Positions 1 to 10,729 of a stretch of 64,000 bases of DNA are shown here, piece by piece. Position numbers and translations under genes: made by a program. The notes beneath the pieces were generated by a model, which saw only the letters and a list, made by a program, of their open reading frames with translations, made no database searches and was not told the origin of the DNA. The stretch comes from Aliarcobacter butzleri (GTDB lineage: Bacteria; Campylobacterota; Campylobacteria; Campylobacterales; Arcobacteraceae): the NCBI RefSeq assembly GCF_900187115.1, contig NZ_LT906455.1:1302001-1366000 (forward strand). The letters are read 5' to 3'. Within the stretch, counting starts at the first letter, position 1, and each line of letters opens with the position of its first letter.

Positions 1-1656
1 CAACAAACAGTTGATTACTTAAATAATTTAAAAGATTCTTCAGCTGTAACTGCTGATAAATTTGGAGAATTAGCCGTTCAAAGTAATGGTGGAAGAATGA
101 AACCACTAGGTACACTTAATAGAGAAATTATTCAAAAATTAAGTGGAAAAGCTTCATTTTTAGGAATGGATGCAAACCAACTAATCATTGGTATGTTATC
201 AAATCCAAATGTTTGGAAAGATGTAAAAATAATCAAGATACAAACTCCAAAATTAAAAAAATTTTTAAATATTGATACACATGAAAACTATATCTCTTTT
301 TCTGAAGCATTTGGAAGCGATGGAACATATTTATTAGCACAAGAAGCTGAAAAAGCTCTTCTTACAAAACCTATTGAAAGAGGAACTTATGAAAAAGATG
401 TTATCAAAACAGATGAAAAATTAAATATTATTTATTCTGTATTTAATGGAACATTATTTAACATTTACCCTAAAGTAAAAGATTTAAATAACCTTAATGA
501 TGATAACTATAAATGGTACTCTCCTCTTGAAGCAATAGAGACTTTTGAAGGGGAAAACCAATTTGCAATAGATTCTATTACAAGAGGATTAATCAACTCT
601 ATTATTGAGAATAAATGGGAAGATGCAAATAATTTTATAGATATGATAGCTTTATATCAAGACAAAATTGGTAGCGATGTAAAACCATCAAAATCAAAAA
701 TTGATGCAGAGATTATGTTCAATAAAATTGATATTTTCTTCAAATTAACTATTGCTTATATGATTTTAGGGTTAGTTATGTTGGTTGTTGCATTTATTAT
801 AATCTTTAAACCAGAATTTAAACCTAAAAAGACAACTACAATATTTTTTATTATTCTAGCTACACTTTTTGCTTTACACACTTTTGGTATGGGTTATAGA
901 TGGGTACTTTCAGGACATGCACCTTGGTCAAATATCTATGAAACTTTAGTTTATATATCTTGGTCAGCAGTTTTTGCAAGCGTTATTTTCTTTAGAAAAT
1001 CTCTTTTAGCTTTAAGTGCAGGTGTTATAATCGCAGGAATATTTATGTTTACTGCCCATTTAACAGATGTTGATCCTCAAATTACAACTTTAGTTCCAGT
1101 ATTAAAATCTTATTGGTTAACTATTCACGTTTCTATTTTGACTGCATCTTATGGATTCTTTGGACTTAGTGCAATTTTAGGGTTTTTAACTTTAATAATG
1201 TTCATTTTTAGAGATAAAAAACCACACCTTAATGATATAATTAAACATGTTTCAGCAATTAATGAAATTTCATTAATTATTGGTCTTGCAGCTATCACAG
1301 TTGGAAATTTCCTTGGAGGAGTTTGGGCAAATGAGTCTTGGGGAAGATATTGGGGATGGGATCCAAAAGAGACTTGGGCTTATGTATCAATAGTTGTTTA
1401 TGCTTTAGTATTACATTTAAGATTTATAAAATCTTTAAATACACCATTTGTTTTAGCAACAGCTTCACTATTAGCATTTAGTTCAATATTAATGACATAT
1501 TTAGGAGTAAATTTCTATTTATCAGGAATGCACTCTTATGCTACAGGAGATCCTGTTCCAATTCCAACTTGGGCTTATATGACTTTTGCTTTAGTTGTAA
1601 TTACTATTATTCTTGCAATAAAAAATAGAGATTTAAAAGACTCTATCTCAAACTAA
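1..1656 (+). CDS. ccsBA: Cytochrome c biogenesis protein CcsBA (fused), 3' part
   Basis: This is the C-terminal part of a fused system II cytochrome c synthase, which moves heme across the inner membrane and ligates it to apocytochrome c in the periplasm. The frame is open from base 1. The ATG at 97 is internal, because the residues just before it (VQSNGGRMKPL) belong to a conserved family block, so the gene starts outside the window. The CcsA-type half has several membrane segments and the tryptophan-rich heme-handling motif WGRYWGWDPKETW (about 1336-1374). Candidate heme-ligand histidines lie in ALHTFG, LTIHVS and GMHSYATGD. Fused CcsBA proteins of roughly 900-1000 residues are characteristic of Campylobacterota. 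A hairpin terminator overlaps the stop codon. Confidence 0.93.
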   Translation, partial: QQTVDYLNNLKDSSAVTADKFGELAVQSNGGRMKPLGTLNREIIQKLSGKASFLGMDANQLIIGMLSNPNVWKDVKIIKIQTPKLKKFLNIDTHENYISFSEAFGSDGTYLLAQEAEKALLTKPIERGTYEKDVIKTDEKLNIIYSVFNGTLFNIYPKVKDLNNLNDDNYKWYSPLEAIETFEGENQFAIDSITRGLINSIIENKWEDANNFIDMIALYQDKIGSDVKPSKSKIDAEIMFNKIDIFFKLTIAYMILGLVMLVVAFIIIFKPEFKPKKTTTIFFIILATLFALHTFGMGYRWVLSGHAPWSNIYETLVYISWSAVFASVIFFRKSLLALSAGVIIAGIFMFTAHLTDVDPQITTLVPVLKSYWLTIHVSILTASYGFFGLSAILGFLTLIMFIFRDKKPHLNDIIKHVSAINEISLIIGLAAITVGNFLGGVWANESWGRYWGWDPKETWAYVSIVVYALVLHLRFIKSLNTPFVLATASLLAFSSILMTYLGVNFYLSGMHSYATGDPVPIPTWAYMTFALVVITIILAIKNRDLKDSISN

Positions 1657-1681
1657 AGGCTAGATTTTCTAGCCTTTTTTT
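1656..1681 (+). terminator. Rho-independent terminator of ccsBA
   Basis: AAGGCTAGA and TCTAGCCTT form a 9-bp stem around a TTT loop, followed by a T run. The stem begins in the ccsBA stop codon and ends just before the ribosome binding site of the next gene. Confidence 0.85.
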
Positions 1682-1694
1682 ATTAGGACAAAAA

Positions 1695-2981
1695 ATGAAA
1701 ACTATTTTAGATATTTTTAAAGAAATAACAGCAATTCCTAGATGTTCAGGAACTCATAATCCATTCATTTCTTATATGCAAAATTTGTCAAAAGAATTAA
1801 ACTATTTATGTTTAGTTGATGAAAACAACAATATTTTATGTAAAAAAGAGAATAGTAAAGCGAAATTAGCTTTCCAATCGCACTATGATATCGTTTGTTT
1901 AACTGATAATTGTATTCCAAAAATTATTCAAAATGGTGATATTTTGACAGCATTTGATTCAACACTAGGAAGTGATAATGGAATTGGTTGTTCATATATG
2001 ATAGCTTTAATGTATGAAAATTTTGATGGCGAATTCTTATTTACAAGTGATGAAGAAATAGGACTTATTGGAGCAAATAATCTAAATTTAGCTCTAAATG
2101 CTTCTTATATGTTAAATCTTGATAGCGAAGAAGAAGGTGAGATTTGTATAGGTTGTGCAGGTGGAGTTGATATTTTTGGTAAAAATGAAAATAAAAAAAT
2201 TATTCCAAATGATGATAATTTAGACCTTTATGAAATAACTATTTCAAAACTACAAGGTGGACATAGTGGTGTTGATATAGATAAAAATATTCCAAATGCT
2301 ATAAAATTAATAGCTCAAACAATCAAAGAGTGTAATGGAAAACTTTTAGATATAAATGCAGGTGAAAGAATCAACTCAATTCCAGCAAATGCAAAAGCAA
2401 TAATTGCAAGTTCAATTGAGCCTATTTCAAGTCACGAAAATATGATAATAAATAAAATAGATACAAAATCTGAACACTTAAATATTTATGATGACAAAAT
2501 TGTAGATTTTATTTATGATTTCCAAAATGGTGTAAGAGCCATGAATAAAGAATTAAATGTGGTTCAAAGTTCAATAAATCTTGCAATTATCAAAACAAAT
2601 ATTGATGATATAAAAATTGAATTAAGTGCTAGATCAATGGATAATGAAGATTTACATAAACTAAAAAATGAAACTATAAAAATGTTAGAAGATTATAATT
2701 TTACAGTTGAAACAAATGGAAAATATCCAGCTTGGAAACCAGATATCAATGAATTTACATCTAAAGTTTTAGAAATATATAAAGAGTTTAATCCTAAAGC
2801 TTCACTTGAAGCTATTCATGCTGGACTTGAGTGTGCAATTTTTAAAGATAAATATCCAAATATAAAAGTAGCTTCAATAGGTCCAACTATAAATTTTCCT
2901 CATTCAAAAAAAGAACAAACTTCGATAAACTCTATTGGAAATGTGTATAAAATTGTAAAAAAGATAGCTTATAGCTTTTAA
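1695..2981 (+). CDS. pepD: PepD-like aminoacyl-histidine dipeptidase (M20 family)
   Basis: Cytosolic metallopeptidase that cleaves dipeptides such as Xaa-His; the length (428 residues) is a little below the usual 480-490 for PepD. The expected metal and catalytic motifs are in order: SHYD (His63, Asp65), the GSDNGIG block (Asp94), the acid pair in TSDEEIG (about 120-121), Asp143 in LDSEEEGE, and GGHSG (His190) in the lid domain. A late His sits in INFPHS near the C-terminus. It follows the ccsBA terminator and starts at an ATG after AGGACAAAAA. It converges on the small minus-strand gene 2983-3279, and a shared hairpin lies across both ends. Confidence 0.85.
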   Translation: MKTILDIFKEITAIPRCSGTHNPFISYMQNLSKELNYLCLVDENNNILCKKENSKAKLAFQSHYDIVCLTDNCIPKIIQNGDILTAFDSTLGSDNGIGCSYMIALMYENFDGEFLFTSDEEIGLIGANNLNLALNASYMLNLDSEEEGEICIGCAGGVDIFGKNENKKIIPNDDNLDLYEITISKLQGGHSGVDIDKNIPNAIKLIAQTIKECNGKLLDINAGERINSIPANAKAIIASSIEPISSHENMIINKIDTKSEHLNIYDDKIVDFIYDFQNGVRAMNKELNVVQSSINLAIIKTNIDDIKIELSARSMDNEDLHKLKNETIKMLEDYNFTVETNGKYPAWKPDINEFTSKVLEIYKEFNPKASLEAIHAGLECAIFKDKYPNIKVASIGPTINFPHSKKEQTSINSIGNVYKIVKKIAYSF

Positions 2982-2993
2982 GTTATCTTTTTT
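2957..2993. terminator. Bidirectional hairpin between convergent genes
   Basis: AAAAAAGATAGCTT and AAGTTATCTTTTTT pair around a 9-base loop with one G-T pair. T runs on both strands make it usable in both directions. It overlaps the ends of the pepD-like gene and the 98-residue gene. Confidence 0.7.
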
Positions 2994-3279
2994 TAAGTTC
3001 TTCTAAAATTTCATCAAAATACTTATTTATAGTTATATAAGCTATTTTTGTTTTTTTGTGGACTTGGTATTTTGTAGGAGATATATTTTGAATTTCAAGC
3101 TCTTGAATAGCTTTTTTTATTAAATCTTTAACTCTTTGTGTTCTTATCTTTCTAGCTCTTTCTAAACTATTTACATCTAAAGGTTTAATCTCTTTAAGTT
3201 CATTATAAAGTGCTAAATTTTCATTTTCCATAAAGTTAACTAGTCTAGTAAAAAACTCATCTTTTATCTCTATAATCAA
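2983..3279 (-). CDS. Small hypothetical protein, possible DNA-binding regulator
   Basis: A 98-residue soluble, basic, largely helical protein that I do not assign to a named family. It starts at a TTG (3279-3277) with AAAGGA a few bases upstream; no ATG gives a better start. Residues about 67-90 (SPTKYQVHKKTKIAYITINKY) read like a helix-turn-helix: a helix, a turn, then a recognition-like helix with Thr/Ile. A pair of TTAGCTAA palindromes sits directly upstream and overlaps a TATAAT-like element, so autoregulation is plausible (inference). It lies in the same direction as, and downstream of, the chemoreceptor gene. Confidence 0.6.
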   Translation of the reverse strand: MIIEIKDEFFTRLVNFMENENLALYNELKEIKPLDVNSLERARKIRTQRVKDLIKKAIQELEIQNISPTKYQVHKKTKIAYITINKYFDEILEELKKR

Positions 3280-3298
3280 AATATATCCTTTATATTTT

Positions 3299-3332
3299 AC
3301 TTAGCTAAATAATACTATTAATTTAGCTAAGT
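3299..3332. promoter_or_regulatory. Inverted repeat with two TTAGCTAA palindromes
   Basis: Twelve-base arms ACTTAGCTAAAT and ATTTAGCTAAGT are separated by 10 bases. Each arm holds the 8-bp palindrome TTAGCTAA, with centres 22 bp apart, about two helical turns. It lies between the stop of the chemoreceptor and the TTG of the 98-residue gene. It could be an operator for that gene, a terminator for the receptor gene, or both. Confidence 0.55.
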
Positions 3333-3341
3333 TATATTATA

Positions 3342-5825
3342 TTAGAAACTCTCCCATTCACCATCATTGTTAGTTGCTTTATTTGAAGTAACAACTGTTT
3401 CTTTTTGTTTTTTTGATACTTTTTTTGACTCAACGATATTTACACTATTATCTTTTTTTTGTGATAAAGTTTTATTCATATCTCTAGCTGATACTTCATC
3501 TTTTCCTATAAATTCTTTTTCATTTGCATCACTTACAACCATTTTTGCAATCTCATCTGTAACAATAGCAACATCATGAGTTTGAGAAGAAACCATTGCA
3601 TTTTGTTGTGTTTGTCTGTCTAATTGATTTACAGCATCATTTATCTGCTCTATTCCAACTAATTGTTCTTTACTAGACATTTCAATATCTTGAATTAAAG
3701 TAATAGTTTGTTGAATATCTTTTGTTAATCCAACATAACCTTCAATCATATTTTTAGAGATATCTTTACCTTCATTTGCTTTTATTGTTGCATTTTCTAC
3801 TATAGATTTTATTTCACGTGCTGCTTCTGCACTTCTTGAAGCTAGATTTCGCACCTCTTGTGCAACAACGGCAAATCCTTTTCCAGCTTCTCCAGCAGTT
3901 GCTGCTTCAACAGCTGCATTAAGTGAAAGAATATTTGTTTGGAATGCAATATTATCAATAACTGAAATAGCATCATTTATTAAATTAACTTGATTGTTTA
4001 TTTCATCCATTGCATTCGTAGTCTTATTTGCTAGACTTTCACCTTGATTTACTGATTTTGTAACTTGATTTGATAAAGTAGCCATTTTAGAAATATTTTG
4101 AGTCGTATTTCTAATATTACTTGTAATCTCTTCAATAGCAGCAGCTGTTTCTTCCAAACTTGCAGCAGCTTCATTTGATGAAATATTTAATTTATTTACA
4201 TTTTCTAATAAAATATGAGAGCTATCTTCTAATGTTAAACCATTCTTTTTATTTTCTACAAGTAAATGATTTATTGTATCTGCTAAAGAGTTTATCTCTT
4301 TTGCAACTTCACCTTGAGGATTTTCTATTCTAGGTCTAAAGTCCATTTTTTTGTATGTTTGTAATACTTCATCAATTGCAACTAAATTATTATTTACTTT
4401 ACTTGAAATTAGAACCAACATCTCATTTAAAATATTTTTTAGTTCTTCTAAACTCTCATTTTCTGTTTTAGCTTCAATCCTATTATTTAAGTTTCCTTTA
4501 TTTATTTCTAAAACTACCTCTTTTACATTATTAATTAAAGCTTCATCTTGTTTTAAAAGTTTATTTGTTTTTTCAATATTTTCATTAACAAATTTACCCA
4601 TTATTCCAATTTCATCATTATTTTTGACTTCTATTTTTTCAACATTTTTAACTTCTTTATTTAAGTATTTAAAAAATGATAAAAGCCCTTCTTTAAATTT
4701 TTCTAATGGAAGAATTATCTCTTTTGTTATAAAAAATGAGATAAATGCAATCAAGACAATAGAAACAATCACAGCAATAATAACTATTCCTAAAATAATT
4801 GAAGATATTTTTTGATAAGAATTTTGTCTCATTATTTCAATATTTTTTTCAACATTATCGATATATACTCCTGTTCCAATCATCCATTTCCATTCTTGTA
4901 AACCATCAGCATAACCAATTTTGTCATATAATTTAGGATCATCTTTAGATTTTGGGAAATCAAAAAGAACAGTTCCTCCACCCTTTTTAGCAGCTTCAAT
5001 TAGATCTTTTATATAATAAACACCTTTTTTACTTTTATTCTCCATTAAATTTTTTCCAACCAAAGCAGGATTAACTGGATGCATTATATTTGTACCATCA
5101 TAGTCATATACAAAGAAATATCCATCTTGTCCAAATCTAATTTTTGAAATTTCTGCCAAAGCTTTAGCTTTTAATTCTTTTTCTTCATTATCTATATAAA
5201 CACCTGTCCCTATAATCCACTCATAAGGTTCAAATAGTCTTACATTTGATAATTTTTCTCTTGGAGGTTTTCCTGAAATAACTTGAGTATAAGGAACAAC
5301 TCCTTCTCCTTTTTCAAAAGCAGTTTTTATAAACTGTAAAACATGAGAACCAGTGTTTTTAGTTCCCTCTTTTTCTGGAGTTAAAGGTAATTTTAAAATT
5401 GTAGAATTTTTATCATAAACAAAAAAGTAATCATTATCTTGACCATATCTAACTGAACCAATTGCATCTAAAAGTACTTTTTTTAATTCTGCTTCTGGTA
5501 CTTTGTTTTTTTGATCTTCATAAATTTTTGTAATCATCGCAAATAAAAAATCAGTTTGTGATTTCAAATATGTAGCTTTTCTTGCTTTAACATTTTCAAT
5601 TTTTGATTCTTCATAAGCATCTTTTGCTATATTTACTGCAAATGTAGTATAGTTTTTCATCTCTTCAATATTAGTTTTAAATGCTCTTTCTTTATACTCT
5701 TCAATAGTTTGATTAGTCAAATTATTTACTTCGTAAATAGATTTTGTTGCAATAATTATAGATACAAGAACAATAGTAACTATTACAATAGCTAATAACT
5801 TTATTCTTATTGATAAATTACCCAT
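3342..5825 (-). CDS. Methyl-accepting chemotaxis protein with double cache sensor
   Basis: Inner-membrane chemoreceptor of 827 residues. A first membrane helix (about 8-27) is followed by a periplasmic sensor made of two cache units, each ending in the same motif: [10 protein letters not shown] (203-212) and [10 protein letters not shown] (314-323). A second helix lies at about 341-367. A helical linker leads to the cytoplasmic signalling domain. Its hairpin tip, which binds CheA and CheW, is clear from [17 protein letters not shown] through [13 protein letters not shown] (about 621-665). The ligand cannot be told; related cache receptors often bind small carboxylates. The C-terminal tail is long, charged and of low complexity. 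AAAGGGAG precedes the ATG. Confidence 0.95.
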   Translation of the reverse strand: MGNLSIRIKLLAIVIVTIVLVSIIIATKSIYEVNNLTNQTIEEYKERAFKTNIEEMKNYTTFAVNIAKDAYEESKIENVKARKATYLKSQTDFLFAMITKIYEDQKNKVPEAELKKVLLDAIGSVRYGQDNDYFFVYDKNSTILKLPLTPEKEGTKNTGSHVLQFIKTAFEKGEGVVPYTQVISGKPPREKLSNVRLFEPYEWIIGTGVYIDNEEKELKAKALAEISKIRFGQDGYFFVYDYDGTNIMHPVNPALVGKNLMENKSKKGVYYIKDLIEAAKKGGGTVLFDFPKSKDDPKLYDKIGYADGLQEWKWMIGTGVYIDNVEKNIEIMRQNSYQKISSIILGIVIIAVIVSIVLIAFISFFITKEIILPLEKFKEGLLSFFKYLNKEVKNVEKIEVKNNDEIGIMGKFVNENIEKTNKLLKQDEALINNVKEVVLEINKGNLNNRIEAKTENESLEELKNILNEMLVLISSKVNNNLVAIDEVLQTYKKMDFRPRIENPQGEVAKEINSLADTINHLLVENKKNGLTLEDSSHILLENVNKLNISSNEAAASLEETAAAIEEITSNIRNTTQNISKMATLSNQVTKSVNQGESLANKTTNAMDEINNQVNLINDAISVIDNIAFQTNILSLNAAVEAATAGEAGKGFAVVAQEVRNLASRSAEAAREIKSIVENATIKANEGKDISKNMIEGYVGLTKDIQQTITLIQDIEMSSKEQLVGIEQINDAVNQLDRQTQQNAMVSSQTHDVAIVTDEIAKMVVSDANEKEFIGKDEVSARDMNKTLSQKKDNSVNIVESKKVSKKQKETVVTSNKATNNDGEWESF

Positions 5826-5942
5826 TATGCTTCACTCCCTTTCGTTGAATTTAGGGATATTATATCTATTTTTTATTTAAAGTGAAAATATATTTTCTAA
5901 AAATAATTTTTTAAAATGAAAAGCTTTATGATTTTTTGTAAG

Positions 5943-6271
5943 TAAGTTAGGTAAACCGTAAGCCGCGTTCTGTCAAAGACAATAATTTATCTAGGTACTA
6001 AATTACTTTAGTACTCCTGCGAAGACCAAAAATGTGAAGTAATTACCTAGTCTTCTTGCTGCAAGTTGGGTTTACAAAGCCAAAAAGATTACTCAATTTG
6101 CTGGTAAGCTCTTACCTTACCGTTTCACCATCACCAAAAAAATTGGCTGTCTACTCTCTGTTGCACTATCCCTTAGATTACTCTAGCCATTATTTAAATG
6201 GAACCACACTTCACTGCAGCCCGGACTTTCCTCTTGAAATTTCAAGCTATTGTCTGGTTTACCTAAGTTGG
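5943..6271 (-). ncRNA. rnpB: RNase P RNA (class A)
   Basis: Catalytic RNA of RNase P, which trims the 5' leader of pre-tRNAs. On the minus strand the hallmark GAGGAAAGTCCGGGCT lies near the 5' end (about 6218-6233), and GACAGAACGCGGCTTACGG lies at the 3' end (about 5956-5974). The outer strands (6256-6271 and 5943-5957) pair as helix P1. Length near 330 nt fits bacterial type A. It lies 25 bases downstream of the lolA stop in the same direction. The apparent plus-strand reading frame at 6056-6310 is an artefact of this RNA. Confidence 0.93.
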
Positions 6272-6296
6272 AATTATAGCTTGAATTCCTTAAAAT

Positions 6297-6827
6297 CTAT
6301 TTTCTTATAACGTCATAATAACTTGGAATATCAAATTTAAAAATATCATCACCTATTTGTCCATTTTGAACTACGTCATAAAACTTAATTACTACACTAT
6401 TTTCAAGTTTATCTACATATTTTATCTCTTGGATTTTATCATCTTTTGAAGTTTTTATTGTATATTTTACATCATCTATATCTGTAAAAAAAGTATTATT
6501 ATCAACTTTTTTAGAACTATTTAAAAGTTTAATAATATCTATTTCACTCTCAAGCTGAGTAAGAATAGCTTGTTCAAGTTCTGGTTCATCAACTACTGCA
6601 AAATTACCATCAATATAAACATTTTTTGTAACTGGAGTTTTATACTTCCACAAAATTTTGCCACTCTTTTTTATAAATACTTCACCTTTATACTCAATAA
6701 CATTTTTTGAGTTTGAAGTAATAATTTGAGTAAACTTAGCTTCAAAAGAGTCTAAATTTCTAATATCTGTCGAAGCAATTGAAGAAATAGCTAAGAATAT
6801 CAATCCAATAAAGATTTTATAAAACAT
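6297..6827 (-). CDS. lolA: Outer-membrane lipoprotein carrier LolA
   Basis: Periplasmic chaperone that takes lipoproteins from the LolCDE transporter to the outer membrane. The 176 residues begin with a signal peptide of about 18 residues (MFYKIFIGLIFLAISSIAS). The mature part starts with the LolA pattern SFEAKFTQIITSNSK, followed by GEVFIKKSGKILWKY and the VYIDGNFAVVDEPE strand block. It is divergent from secA across 56 bp, and a LolC/E-type permease lies just after secA, so the envelope-trafficking genes sit together. Confidence 0.85.
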   Translation of the reverse strand: MFYKIFIGLIFLAISSIASTDIRNLDSFEAKFTQIITSNSKNVIEYKGEVFIKKSGKILWKYKTPVTKNVYIDGNFAVVDEPELEQAILTQLESEIDIIKLLNSSKKVDNNTFFTDIDDVKYTIKTSKDDKIQEIKYVDKLENSVVIKFYDVVQNGQIGDDIFKFDIPSYYDVIRK

Positions 6828-6883
6828 TTTTTAACCTTTTTTTTTATATAATCTTGCGATTATAACGAAAAGGAACTAATTTT

Positions 6884-9502
6884 ATGTTAAATGTTTTTTC
6901 AAAAATTTTTGGTACAAGAAATGACAAAGAAGTAAAAAAATATAGAAAAAAAGCTGATGCCATAACAGCTTTAGAAAGTAAATACACAGATTTAAGTGAT
7001 GATGAACTAAAAAATGAGTTTCAAAAGCTAAAAGAACTTGTACAAAAAGGTGAAAAAACACTAGATAATGTTTTATTTCAATCATTTGCAATTACAAGAG
7101 AAGCTAGTCGTAGAGTTTTAAATATGCGTCCTTATGATGTACAACTTATTGGTGGTATGGTTTTACACGAAGGAAGAATCGCTGAGATGAAAACTGGTGA
7201 AGGAAAAACTTTAGTTGGGTCACTTGCTGTTTCTTTAAATGCATTAGAAGGAAAAGGAGTTCATGTTGTTACAGTAAATGATTATCTTGCTAGCAGGGAT
7301 GCAAATGAATTAAGACCTTTATATGAATTTCTAGGTTTTAGTGTTGGTGCTGTTGTTGGTGGATTAAAAGATGATGAGCAAAGAAGAGAACAATATGCTT
7401 GTGATATAACTTATGGTACAAATAACGAATTTGGATTTGATTATTTAAGAGATAATATGTGTTTTGATATCAAAGATAAAGTTCAAAGAGGACATAACTA
7501 CGTAATAGTTGATGAAGTCGACTCTATTCTAATCGATGAAGCAAGAACTCCTTTAATAATTAGTGGACCAACAAATCATAAAAATTCGAATTATTTAAAA
7601 GCAAATGAAATTGCTTTAAAATTAGAAAAAGGTGAATTAATAGAACCTAAAAGCGCAGCTGAAAAACCAATAACAACAGGTGATTTTATCGTTGATGAAA
7701 AAAATAGAGCTGTAACATTAACAGAACAAGGACATGAAGCTGTAGAAAAACTTTTTGGAGTTGATAATCTTTATTCTATTGAAAATGCTATGCTTTCTCA
7801 CTCTTTAGACCAAGCTTTAAAAGCAAACTATATTTTCAAAAAAGATGTTGATTATGTTGTAAAAGATAATCAAATCATAATAGTTGATGAGTTTACAGGA
7901 AGATTAAGTGAAGGAAGAAGATTTAGTGAAGGACTTCACCAAGCTTTAGAAGCAAAAGAAGGTGTTACAATTCAAGATGAATCACAAACTTTAGCAGATA
8001 TTACTTTCCAAAACTATTTTAGAATGTACAAAAAACTTGCTGGTATGACAGGAACTGCTCAAACAGAAGCTACTGAATTTGCTCAAATTTATAATTTAGA
8101 TGTTGTATCTATTCCTACAAATATTCCTGTAAAAAGAATTGATAAAAATGATTTAATTTATAAAAGTGAAAAAGAGAAATTTGAAGCTGTTTGTAATAAA
8201 ATCAAAGAACTACATGAGAAAGGACAACCTGTACTTGTAGGAACTGCTTCTATTGAAAAATCTGAAAAATTACATAAAATTTTAGTTGATAAAAAAATTC
8301 CTCACACAGTTTTAAATGCAAAACAACATGAAAAAGAAGGAAAAATCATCGCTGATGCGGGACAAAAAGGTGCAGTTACAATTGCAACAAATATGGCAGG
8401 GCGTGGAGTTGATATAAAACTTACTAAAGAAATCTTAGATTTAGGTGGTTTAGCAATCATTGGAACAGAAAGACATGAGTCTAGAAGAATTGATAACCAA
8501 TTAAGAGGAAGATCTGGAAGACAAGGGGATGTTGGTGAATCTCAATTTTATCTATCATTAGAAGATAATCTTTTAAGAATTTTTGGTAGTGATAGAATAA
8601 AAGGCATTATGGAAAGACTTGGAATTGAAGAAGGTGAGCATATTGAATCAAGAATGGTTACACGTGCAGTTGAAAATGCTCAAAAGAAAGTAGAATCTAT
8701 GCACTTTGAAAGTAGAAAACATCTACTTGAATATGATGATGTAGCAAATCAACAAAGAAAAGTTATCTATAGCTTTAGAAATGACTTACTAAAACCTGAT
8801 TATGATATAACTTCAAAAATTGATGAAAATAGAATTGAATATGTTCAAAATCTTTTAACTGAAGCAAATATAACTTCAGGAATGGCTGAAGACGATTTTA
8901 ACTATGAATTTATTGTAAATAGATTTTTAGAAGATTTACATTTTAAAATTAATGTAGAAGATATAAAAAAAGAGTCTTATGAGGAATTAGAAGAACATTT
9001 AATTTCTATATTAAAAGATGTTTATGATAAAAAAATGTCTGTAACAAGCCTTGAGCAAAAAAGTGAAATTGAAAGAATTTTATATTTACAAATACTTGAT
9101 AGTGCATGGAGAGAGCACTTATATGCGATGGATACATTAAAAACAGGTATTGGATTAAGAGGATATAACCAAAAAGATCCATTGGTTGAGTATAAAAAAG
9201 AGTCTTATAATATGTTTATTGAACTAATTGGAAATATAAAAAATGAAATCATAAAAATTTTATTTACAATTCAATTACAAAGTCAAGAAGATAAACAAAA
9301 AGAGCAAGAAGCACTAGCTAAAATGAAAGAGCAAATGGAAAAAAGTACAGAACATATAACTACAAATATTGCTCAAGAAGCTGTAAAAAATAGTGATAAA
9401 AAAATAGCTAGAAATGAACCTTGTCCTTGCGGAAGTGGCTTAAAATATAAACAATGTTGTGGAAAAAGTGGACCAAAAATTGGTTTAGCTGCAGGAAAAT
9501 AA
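6884..9502 (+). CDS. secA: Preprotein translocase ATPase SecA
   Basis: Motor ATPase that pushes unfolded preproteins through SecYEG. All parts are present in 872 residues: Walker A MKTGEGKT (about 100-107), the DEAD-type site VIVDEVDSI (about 206-214), the preprotein cross-linking domain, the helicase-like second ATPase domain with [12 protein letters not shown] and [16 protein letters not shown], the helical scaffold with [12 protein letters not shown], and a C-terminal zinc-binding tail with PCPCGSG and CCGK. The lipoprotein-permease gene follows after one base, so the two are probably co-transcribed. Confidence 0.98.
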   Translation: MLNVFSKIFGTRNDKEVKKYRKKADAITALESKYTDLSDDELKNEFQKLKELVQKGEKTLDNVLFQSFAITREASRRVLNMRPYDVQLIGGMVLHEGRIAEMKTGEGKTLVGSLAVSLNALEGKGVHVVTVNDYLASRDANELRPLYEFLGFSVGAVVGGLKDDEQRREQYACDITYGTNNEFGFDYLRDNMCFDIKDKVQRGHNYVIVDEVDSILIDEARTPLIISGPTNHKNSNYLKANEIALKLEKGELIEPKSAAEKPITTGDFIVDEKNRAVTLTEQGHEAVEKLFGVDNLYSIENAMLSHSLDQALKANYIFKKDVDYVVKDNQIIIVDEFTGRLSEGRRFSEGLHQALEAKEGVTIQDESQTLADITFQNYFRMYKKLAGMTGTAQTEATEFAQIYNLDVVSIPTNIPVKRIDKNDLIYKSEKEKFEAVCNKIKELHEKGQPVLVGTASIEKSEKLHKILVDKKIPHTVLNAKQHEKEGKIIADAGQKGAVTIATNMAGRGVDIKLTKEILDLGGLAIIGTERHESRRIDNQLRGRSGRQGDVGESQFYLSLEDNLLRIFGSDRIKGIMERLGIEEGEHIESRMVTRAVENAQKKVESMHFESRKHLLEYDDVANQQRKVIYSFRNDLLKPDYDITSKIDENRIEYVQNLLTEANITSGMAEDDFNYEFIVNRFLEDLHFKINVEDIKKESYEELEEHLISILKDVYDKKMSVTSLEQKSEIERILYLQILDSAWREHLYAMDTLKTGIGLRGYNQKDPLVEYKKESYNMFIELIGNIKNEIIKILFTIQLQSQEDKQKEQEALAKMKEQMEKSTEHITTNIAQEAVKNSDKKIARNEPCPCGSGLKYKQCCGKSGPKIGLAAGK

Positions 9503-9503
9503 T

Positions 9504-10709
9504 TTGAATAAAAAATTAGTAAATTTTATTGTAAAGAAATACCTAAGATTTGATAAAAAAAATCCTTTTATCTCAATTAGTGCTATATTAGCATTTGTTG
9601 GTGTTTCTATTGGTGTTATGGTTTTAATTTTAGCAATGTCTATTATGAATGGAACAGCAAAAGAGTTTGAAAGAAAACTCTTTACTATGAATTATCCTTT
9701 AACAATTTACCCAAAATTTGCAGATTCAGTAAATCAAAATTTATTAGAAAAACTTCAAAAAGAGTATCCAAATCTAAAGTTTTCACCATTTGTTTCTACA
9801 CAAGCAATAGTTCAGAATGGCGATAATATGAGTGGTGGTATAATTTTTGGTGTAGATAGCCAAAAAGAAGCAAATATCAATCCTATTTATAAAGAAGCTG
9901 TTGGTGATTTACTTCTTGGAAAATATGATGTAATAACAGGTTCTGGAATAAAAGATAAGCTATATTTAAATAGTGGTTCTAAAGTAACTTTATATTTTAC
10001 AGAACTAAATCCAGCTGGTTTTTCATTGATGCCAAAAATGAAAAGATTTGATTATGTTACTTCATTTACTTCGGGTTTAAATGCTTATGATAAAGCTTAT
10101 ATGTACACTTCTTTAGAAGCGTTACAAACTCTACTTCAAAAAGATTCAAATATTTATGATGGTATTCATATTCATTCAGATAATGCACTTGAAGATATAG
10201 AAAAACTAAAAGTTAGTTTACAAGGAACAAATGCTTCAATTATTGGTTGGTGGCAACAAAATGGTAATTTCTTTGCAGCAATGAAGATGGAGAAAACAGC
10301 TTTATTTATTGTTTTAATGCTAATTATTTTAGTTGCATCTTTAAATATAATTTCCTCTTTACTTATGACTGTAATGAGTAGAAGAAAAGAAATTGCCCTA
10401 CTTTTATCAATGGGAGCTTCTGCAAAAGAGATAAAATCTATATTTCTAAGAGTTGGAACTGTTATTGGTTTTGGTGGAATTATTACAGGAATTGTACTAG
10501 GATTTATTGGTTATTGGTTTTTAGATACATTTGATATTGTGTCATTGCCAGCTGATGTTTATGGAAGTGCAAAATTACCTCTTGATTTAGCAATGAGTGA
10601 TTTTATTTCTATTGTTATAGGTGCAGTAATAATTGTGCTTTTATCATCTTATTATCCAGCATCAAGAGCTACTAAAATTGACGTTATTGATGTTTTAAGA
10701 AATGAATAA
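9504..10709 (+). CDS. Lipoprotein-releasing ABC permease (LolC/LolE family)
   Basis: Inner-membrane permease subunit of the machine that extracts lipoproteins and hands them to LolA. It has 401 residues in a MacB/FtsX-type layout: an N-terminal membrane helix (about 20-45), a large periplasmic domain (about 50-260), and three C-terminal helices. The family block around MSRRKEIALLLSMGAS touches the ATPase LolD. The start is a TTG one base after the secA stop. Campylobacterota usually have a single hybrid permease, so LolC versus LolE cannot be decided. No LolD gene is in view. Confidence 0.87.
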   Translation: MNKKLVNFIVKKYLRFDKKNPFISISAILAFVGVSIGVMVLILAMSIMNGTAKEFERKLFTMNYPLTIYPKFADSVNQNLLEKLQKEYPNLKFSPFVSTQAIVQNGDNMSGGIIFGVDSQKEANINPIYKEAVGDLLLGKYDVITGSGIKDKLYLNSGSKVTLYFTELNPAGFSLMPKMKRFDYVTSFTSGLNAYDKAYMYTSLEALQTLLQKDSNIYDGIHIHSDNALEDIEKLKVSLQGTNASIIGWWQQNGNFFAAMKMEKTALFIVLMLIILVASLNIISSLLMTVMSRRKEIALLLSMGASAKEIKSIFLRVGTVIGFGGIITGIVLGFIGYWFLDTFDIVSLPADVYGSAKLPLDLAMSDFISIVIGAVIIVLLSSYYPASRATKIDVIDVLRNE

Positions 10710-10729
10710 GTCTAGCATTTAGACTTATT
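10705..10729. terminator. Bidirectional terminator hairpin
   Basis: AATAAGTCTA and TAGACTTATT form a perfect 10-bp stem with a 5-base loop, T-rich on both sides. It covers the stop codons of the convergent permease and AsmA-like genes. Confidence 0.8.

Noticed and set aside
4351-4815. Plus-strand frame of 154 codons in the chemoreceptor gene
   Set aside because: Antisense shadow of a well-supported chemoreceptor; same for similar frames inside the AsmA-like, DotA/TraY-like and kinase genes.
6056-6310. Plus-strand frame of 84 codons
   Set aside because: It lies across the RNase P RNA gene, whose conserved bases explain the sequence.
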